Assembly: GCA_965364515.1 (NCBI GenBank)
Contig: CBDTXZ010000138.1
Coordinates: 1 to 7,934, forward strand
Length of the DNA: 7,934 nucleotides
DNA from: JAHEDH01 sp965364515
GTDB taxonomy: Bacteria; Actinomycetota; Acidimicrobiia; Spongiisociales; ZC4RG35
Direction: 5' to 3'
The notes beneath the pieces are model-generated. The model made no database searches. It saw nothing but the letters and a program-made list of their open reading frames with translations, and had not been told where the DNA came from. A program made the position numbers and the translations under genes. The stretch's first letter is position 1, and every line of letters begins with the position of its first letter. Positions 7,156 to 7,934 of this stretch are shown piece by piece.

Positions 7156-7934
7156 GTGCCAGCCTGGAAAGTCGTTCCCGCTGCCGAGAATGTGTATGTC
7201 CCAGCCTCTGACGGCTTTGCGACCGGACTCGGCATCGCACAACTCATCGGCCCGGACGACGGGGCCGTCCATCTCGAGGTGTCGTTGACGCGTTTGGACC
7301 CAGGTGGCAGCGTCGTCTCCCACGTTCACCCGTTCGAGGAGTCGTTCTACGTGCTCGAGGGTGCGGGTGTGGTCACGATCGCCGACCAGGCCTATCGGGT
7401 CCGTGAGGGGACCTTCGGTTTCGCGCCGATCAGAACACCACACAAATGGGTCAACGACACGGATGGACCGCTGTTGACCCTCCGAACCCGCTCGCCGCAA
7501 TCGAGGCCTTTGGGAACGGCGTCCGGCATCCACCCGACGGTCGATCTGGTCGTCGAGGACGTCAAGCCGCCGGATGTGGCTGATCGGACCCGACGGTTCG
7601 TCGGTCAGTTCGAAGAAGACCACATGCCCGAGCCCGGCCCGATCCAGATGAAGGGTCTCCGCTCGCCCGGGGCGCGAAACGTGGCGGTGTGGATGCTGGT
7701 CGACGAGGTGGTCGGTGCAGTCCATCACACCAAGTTCAAGGTGAGGTTCGACGCGGCGGAGACCAACTTCACCCTCGGCGGGCAACACTTCCATCCATTC
7801 GAAGAGACCTACTACATCACCGACGGCAGCGCCATTGCCCACCTCGAGGACGAGTCGATCCCGGTGGGCCCGGGTGACTTGATCTTCGCCGGTGTGAACG
7901 CCCTGCACGGCTTCAGCAATCTCGAGTCGGAACC
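7156..7934 (+). CDS. Bicupin domain protein (3' end outside window)
   Basis: The gene starts at a GTG at 7156 and remains open for 259 codons to the window edge. An AGGAG at 7145-7149 lies 6 nt upstream and decides the start. Two cupin domains are visible. Domain 1 matches cupin motif 1, G(x)5HxH(x)3E(x)6G, with H56, H58, E62 and G69, and motif 2 at GTFGFAPIRTPHKWVN with H96. Domain 2 repeats the pattern with HFHPFEE (H211, H213, E217) and AGVNALHGFSN (H251). Both metal sites therefore look complete (3 His + 1 Glu), which usually binds Mn, Fe or Ni. Two-domain cupins include dioxygenases (quercetinase-like), oxalate decarboxylase and ureidoglycine aminohydrolase; the sequence alone does not choose between these. 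No signal peptide is seen, so it is probably cytoplasmic. It is divergent from the cyclase gene at 6839. The fold call is firm; the reaction is unknown. Confidence 0.9.
   Translation, partial: MPAWKVVPAAENVYVPASDGFATGLGIAQLIGPDDGAVHLEVSLTRLDPGGSVVSHVHPFEESFYVLEGAGVVTIADQAYRVREGTFGFAPIRTPHKWVNDTDGPLLTLRTRSPQSRPLGTASGIHPTVDLVVEDVKPPDVADRTRRFVGQFEEDHMPEPGPIQMKGLRSPGARNVAVWMLVDEVVGAVHHTKFKVRFDAAETNFTLGGQHFHPFEETYYITDGSAIAHLEDESIPVGPGDLIFAGVNALHGFSNLESE

Noticed and set aside
6840..7247. In-frame N-terminal extension of the 3324-6839 gene to an ATG at 7247
   Set aside because: The extra 136 residues are low complexity with no family similarity, overlap the bicupin start and its ribosome site, and the zinc ribbon begins right after the GTG at 6839.
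7137..7288. ATG at 7137 as the start of a plus-strand gene
   Set aside because: Its frame gives an Arg/Ser-rich product and ends soon; the GTG at 7156 in another frame gives the cupin.
7132..7908. Minus-strand open frame of 258 codons opposite the bicupin gene
   Set aside because: It is the antisense shadow of a well-supported bicupin with both cupin motifs and an AGGAG site.

Overview
The window is GC-rich (mostly C/G at third codon positions) and carries three protein genes: two very long ones on the minus strand and a divergent one on the plus strand. The base composition, a GTG start with no Shine-Dalgarno but a -10-like box at leaderless spacing, and a TAGGGT -10-like box all suggest a high-GC actinobacterium, possibly Acidimicrobiia. 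This assignment is inference; the window has no rRNA or other taxonomic marker.

Positions 1-3164 (minus) hold the first 1,054 codons of a large signalling protein. It has an N-terminal double zinc ribbon, a class III adenylate/guanylate cyclase domain, an AAA/STAND-type ATPase and a long helical TPR region cut by the window edge. Positions 3324-6839 (minus) hold a complete 1,171-residue paralogue with the same domain order. The two lie head to tail, 159 bp apart, in the order 3324-6839 then 1-3164 in the direction of transcription. The gap contains a GC-rich hairpin and a weak -10-like box, so they may be separate or partly coupled transcription units.

Positions 6840-7155 are a 316-bp divergent intergenic region with candidate promoters for both directions and three short perfect inverted repeats. 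Positions 7156-7934 (plus) hold a bicupin protein cut at its 3' end, with a complete 3-His/1-Glu metal site in each cupin domain.

The two minus-strand proteins resemble the soluble adenylyl cyclase layout (cyclase, then NTPase, then TPR) with an added zinc-ribbon head. They are probably large cytoplasmic sensors that couple NTP hydrolysis and protein or ligand binding to cyclic-nucleotide synthesis. The metal and transition-state residues of the cyclase domains are intact in both. The purine-selecting positions differ between the paralogues and look non-canonical, so substrate and activity are open questions. No mobile element, CRISPR array, tRNA or rRNA was seen.
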